From Saprospiraceae bacterium (GTDB lineage Bacteria > Bacteroidota > Bacteroidia > Chitinophagales > Saprospiraceae): DNA of 8,286 bases. Shown here in pieces: positions 5,996-8,286 of the stretch. The notes under the pieces are model-generated. The model had not been told where the DNA came from. It saw only the letters and a list, made by a program, of their open reading frames with translations, and searched no databases. The DNA is taken from positions 1-8,286 of the forward strand of contig JALOMF010000164.1 in assembly GCA_025455635.1 (NCBI GenBank). The letters are read 5' to 3'. How positions within the stretch are numbered: position 1 is the first letter of the stretch; each line of letters begins with the position of its first letter. A program made the translations under genes and the position numbers.

Positions 5996-6124
5996 GTAAC
6001 ACGGACTGCTAGTCCGTGCTTTCGTATCTGCACCACAGATTGCGGTCCTGTGGTTTTGACTAATTGTCCATTTCTAAGAAAAAGCCTGTTTAGCGTGGAA
6101 GCACGGACTGGCAGTCCGTGTTAC
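5996..6124. repeat. REPIN-like double palindrome filling the ftsW-murG gap
   Basis: Two 26-bp arms, at 5996-6021 and 6099-6124, are inverted copies differing at one position. Each arm begins at its outer end with GTAA (TTAC on the other side) and is itself a hairpin: CACGGACT, a 3-base loop, AGTCCGTG. Between them lies a third hairpin, ACCACAG (6032-6038) with CTGTGGT (6048-6054). A tetranucleotide plus short-loop stem, paired in inverted orientation, is the layout of REP/REPIN elements mobilised by RAYT transposases. The element takes up nearly the whole space from the ftsW stop to six bases before the murG start. The transcript could form either one long 26-bp stem or three local hairpins. 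No U-run follows either hairpin directly. No flanking target duplication was seen. Confidence 0.85.
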
Positions 6125-7548
6125 TTTCGCTGACCACCGCCTTGTCCACCACCACCGCCTCGATTTTGGCCACCTTGTCCGCCACCACCTTGGTTGCCGC
6201 CGCCCCGGTTTTGACCACCACCACCGCCTCCTTGTTGACCGCCGCCGCCCCTGTTCTGGCCGCCCTGGTTGCCGCCACCTTGTTGGCCACCACCATCACG
6301 GCGCTGTTGTTGCTGGCCGCCGCCCTGTTGCGAAGCAGCTTGGGCTTGTTGTTGGCCACCACCACCTCCCGTTGGTGCAGTTGGGGCTTCTGTTGCGCCA
6401 GCCAAAGCTGATTGCGCAGCAGCTGCTTCGATGTAGCGGCTCACACTGAGTATGATGCCGAAAAAGATGCAGTTGAACAGCAGTGACGTTCCACCCCAAG
6501 ATACTAGCGGCAACGTGAGACCACCGACTGGCACGAGGTGCACCGAAATGGCCATATTGGCCAGTGCTTGTATCACGATATTGAGGCTGAGGCCCACGGC
6601 CACCATTGCCCCAAAGGATTTTTCAGAGATGGTAACGAGCCTCGTCACCCGAAAAAACAACATGACATAGAGGCCGAGCAACAAGAAACTTCCCACGAGG
6701 CCGTACTCTTCGCAAAAAACGGCGAAGATGAAGTCGGCGTAAGGTGTGGGCAGGTAGTTGCGTTGGATGCTGTTGCCGGGGCCCATTCCGAAAAACTCCC
6801 CATTGGCGATGGCGATTTTGGCTTGCTGGTTTTGGAAAACGCCATCGCTGTTCCCCATGAACTCCTGCACCCTTGTAATCCAAGTGTCCACCCGTACGGC
6901 GTTCGGTGCAAATTTGTGCACGACCAACAAAAAGGCGAACGAAACCACCGCCATCAGTATCAACAAGGCCATGAACTTGAAGTCCACCCGTCCGATGAAC
7001 ATCATTGCGAAGCAAGTGGCAAATAGCACAATGGCCGTGCTCAAGTCGGCGGGCGCAATCAATCCGCAGATGATGATGATCGGCAGGATGATGGGCATGA
7101 ACGCCTTGCTGAAGTCCTTGATATAGTCCTTGTGCCGGGTGATTTCACGGGACACGAGGAGTATAAGCGCCAGCTTCGCAAAGTCGGAAGTCTGGAAGGT
7201 CAGGTTGATGAATGGGATTTCAATCCAGCGACGGGCATGGTTGATGTCCTTGCCAAAAGCGAGCGTGAAAACCAGCAGGCCAAAGGCGATGAGCCATAGC
7301 CAAGGCGCCATCCGCATGAAGCGCATGTAAGGGGTCAAGTACGCCAAATACGCCAAGAACAATCCCAAGCCGAGCACGGCAATATGCTTCATCAAGTAGC
7401 CCGTGGTGTTGCCGCCACTGAGCTTGTAGGCGATGGTGCCTGTGCTGCTATATACCGTCAGGATGCTGAAAATGGACAGCACCGCCAGTATCATCCAGAT
7501 GACCCGGTCGCCCCTTAATTCTGCGTAAAGTCTTGCTCCGAAATTCAT
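6121..7548 (-). CDS. ftsW: FtsW, septal peptidoglycan polymerase, with Gly/Gln-rich C-terminal tail
   Basis: SEDS-family integral membrane glycosyltransferase that polymerises lipid II at the division septum with its class B PBP partner. Residues 1-375 hold the conserved multi-pass core (about ten membrane segments). It includes HARRWIEIP (105-113), SDFAKLALIL (121-130), the loop motif ADFIFAVFCEEYGLVG (271-286), whose Asp272 aligns with the catalytic Asp of characterised FtsW and RodA, and GGLTLPLVSWGGTSLL (342-357). Placement between murD and murG supports FtsW over RodA. The start ATG at 7548 gives the expected short cytoplasmic N-terminus; an A-rich stretch (ACAAGAAA) precedes it and no Shine-Dalgarno is visible. 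The core would make a normal protein of about 380 residues, but it continues as a 100-residue tail dominated by G, Q, N and R. The TAA stop lies inside the terminal bases of the downstream palindromic repeat. Confidence 0.96.
   Translation of the reverse strand: MNFGARLYAELRGDRVIWMILAVLSIFSILTVYSSTGTIAYKLSGGNTTGYLMKHIAVLGLGLFLAYLAYLTPYMRFMRMAPWLWLIAFGLLVFTLAFGKDINHARRWIEIPFINLTFQTSDFAKLALILLVSREITRHKDYIKDFSKAFMPIILPIIIICGLIAPADLSTAIVLFATCFAMMFIGRVDFKFMALLILMAVVSFAFLLVVHKFAPNAVRVDTWITRVQEFMGNSDGVFQNQQAKIAIANGEFFGMGPGNSIQRNYLPTPYADFIFAVFCEEYGLVGSFLLLGLYVMLFFRVTRLVTISEKSFGAMVAVGLSLNIVIQALANMAISVHLVPVGGLTLPLVSWGGTSLLFNCIFFGIILSVSRYIEAAAAQSALAGATEAPTAPTGGGGGQQQAQAASQQGGGQQQQRRDGGGQQGGGNQGGQNRGGGGQQGGGGGGQNRGGGNQGGGGQGGQNRGGGGGQGGGQRK
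6124..6369 (-). other. Low-complexity Gly/Gln/Asn/Arg tail region of FtsW
   Basis: This segment encodes FtsW residues 394-475. It is almost entirely Gly, Gln, Asn and Arg, with the phrase GGQNRGGGG and close variants recurring (around 429-437, 444-451 and 459-468) between Q-rich blocks such as GGGQQQQRR. Glycine codons vary between GGT and GGC, glutamine between CAA and CAG. The DNA is therefore not a simple short-unit microsatellite, which argues that the protein composition itself is maintained. In the FtsW topology the C-terminus is cytoplasmic, so the tail would sit on the side of FtsZ and FtsA. An A-rich linker (residues 374-393) joins it to the last membrane segment. Confidence 0.9.
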
Positions 7549-7567
7549 TTTCTTGTGTTGCGTGATG

Positions 7568-7649
7568 GGACACAGATTGAACTGATTAAACAGATTTTCA
7601 CGGATTATTAAATTAGTGTGAATCCGTTAAATCTGTTAAATCTGTGTCC
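7568..7649. repeat. Imperfect inverted repeat in the murD-ftsW gap
   Basis: The ends are an exact 11-bp inverted pair, GGACACAGATT at 7568-7578 and AATCTGTGTCC at 7639-7649. Inside, the arms stay similar: AACAGATTTTCACGGATT on the left faces the complement of AATCCGTTAAATCTGTT on the right, with small gaps. Each arm is built from short direct units of the type (T)TAAATCTG. The element occupies most of the space between the murD stop and the ftsW start, so a transcript crossing it could form one long imperfect stem. No T-run follows in the direction of transcription, so it does not look like an intrinsic terminator. It is probably a dispersed genomic repeat; that part is inference. Confidence 0.75.
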
Positions 7650-7656
7650 AATCAAG

Positions 7657-8286
7657 TCATGCTTTCAAACCACGAACAGTGGCTTTGAATTGCTCGCCCC
7701 TGTCCATGTAATTCTTGAACAAATCGAAGCTCGCACAGGCCGGACTTAGCAACACCACATCGCCGCTTTCGGCATAAATGGTGGCTCGCTCGACCGCTTC
7801 TTTCGCACTGCGGGCTTCTTCTATATTTTTCAAAATGGGCGAAAAAACACCCATGAGTTTTTCGTTGTCAACCCCAAGGCAGATGAGTGCCTTCACCTTC
7901 TGCCGAACGAGGTCTTCGATGGGGCTGTAATCGTTGCCCTTGTCGGTGCCGCCCGCTATCCAGACCACGGGTTTGTCCATCGCTTTCAAAGCGAAAAAAA
8001 CCGAGTCCACGTTGGTCGCTTTACTGTCGTTGATGTACTCGACGCCGTTGATTTCAGCGACAAACTCCAAGCGGTGCGGGTCGTTTACGAAGGTGTTCAA
8101 GCCTTCTTGTATCGCCTCGTCGCTCACCCCGACCGCCTTTGCGGCATGGATGGCGCAGCTTGCGTTGAAAAAGTTGTGTGGGCCTTTCAAAATGCAGCCC
8201 GTCATATCGTATTCCGAACCTGCGACCACCAACTTTTTCGTGCTGTCGAAATGGCTCGGTAGTTCTATCATGCGTGGTACTAGCTG
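7657..8286 (-). CDS. murD: MurD, UDP-N-acetylmuramoyl-L-alanine--D-glutamate ligase (5' end outside window)
   Basis: Cytoplasmic ATP-dependent ligase that adds D-glutamate to UDP-MurNAc-L-Ala in peptidoglycan precursor synthesis. The reading frame is open to the window edge at 8286, and the Met codon at 8271 is internal, so only about the C-terminal 209 residues of a roughly 450-residue family are present. Visible family motifs, numbered from the first codon in the window: the GPHNFFNA stretch at about 35-42 (the GRHN-type motif ending the central domain), HRLE at 71-74, NDSKATN at 86-92, GGTDKGNDYSP at about 112-122, and LLSPACASFD at about 179-188. This set separates MurD from MurC, MurE and MurF. 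It ends with TGA. An 108-bp gap containing an inverted repeat separates it from ftsW. No frame break or missing motif is seen in the visible part. Confidence 0.96.
   Translation of the reverse strand, partial: QLVPRMIELPSHFDSTKKLVVAGSEYDMTGCILKGPHNFFNASCAIHAAKAVGVSDEAIQEGLNTFVNDPHRLEFVAEINGVEYINDSKATNVDSVFFALKAMDKPVVWIAGGTDKGNDYSPIEDLVRQKVKALICLGVDNEKLMGVFSPILKNIEEARSAKEAVERATIYAESGDVVLLSPACASFDLFKNYMDRGEQFKATVRGLKA

Noticed and set aside
5996..6124. Intrinsic terminator between ftsW and murG
   Set aside because: Strong hairpins exist, but no T-run follows them directly on the minus strand, and murG would need transcription through this point.
5243..6133. A 296-codon plus-strand open frame across murG and the palindromic gap
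   Set aside because: Antisense of the clearly conserved murG. The frame runs through the repeat by chance and shows no family motif.
6118..6411. Plus-strand frame rich in Leu, Thr and Ala resembling a membrane protein
   Set aside because: It is a mirror of the Gly/Gln tail codons of ftsW; low-complexity DNA gives long open frames on both strands.

Overview
The window is a stretch of the dcw (division and cell wall) cluster. All genes are on the minus strand, so transcription runs from high to low coordinates: murD (5' end outside the window) - ftsW - murG - [four-helix-bundle gene] - murC - [broken KilA-N gene] - ftsQ - ftsA (3' end outside the window). The core order murD-ftsW-murG-murC-ftsQ-ftsA matches the Bacteroidota version of this cluster. 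The protein style also fits: a short FtsQ/DivIB, and a MurC beginning MNLKSIKKIYFLGIGGIGMS. Start codons lack clear Shine-Dalgarno sequences, which is usual in that phylum. The roughly balanced base composition and abundance of small dispersed repeats suggest an environmental lineage such as Saprospiria, but that placement is inference.

The core genes form two linked processes. MurD, MurC and MurG are soluble enzymes of peptidoglycan precursor synthesis: D-Glu ligation, L-Ala ligation, and GlcNAc transfer making lipid II. FtsW polymerises lipid II at the septum. FtsQ links the periplasmic divisome, and FtsA tethers FtsZ to the membrane.

The unusual part is what lies between and inside these genes. 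A cluster that is normally tightly packed has extra DNA at every junction. From high to low coordinates: an imperfect 82-bp inverted repeat between murD and ftsW; a 129-bp REPIN-like double palindrome that fills the ftsW-murG gap and supplies the ftsW stop codon; an S23/four-helix-bundle gene between 29-bp inverted heptamer repeats, placed between murG and murC; a KilA-N gene with a one-base frameshift between murC and ftsQ; and heptamer-type A/T-rich repeats between ftsQ and ftsA. In addition, murC carries about 50 extra in-frame codons made of a second REPIN-like palindrome (5' GTAG plus an 8-bp hairpin) followed by inverted heptamer arrays. FtsW has a roughly 80-residue Gly/Gln/Asn/Arg tail of RGG or prion-like composition.

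No RNA genes, CRISPR array, complete insertion sequence or convincing promoter was found. No gap without a gene exceeds 300 bases.
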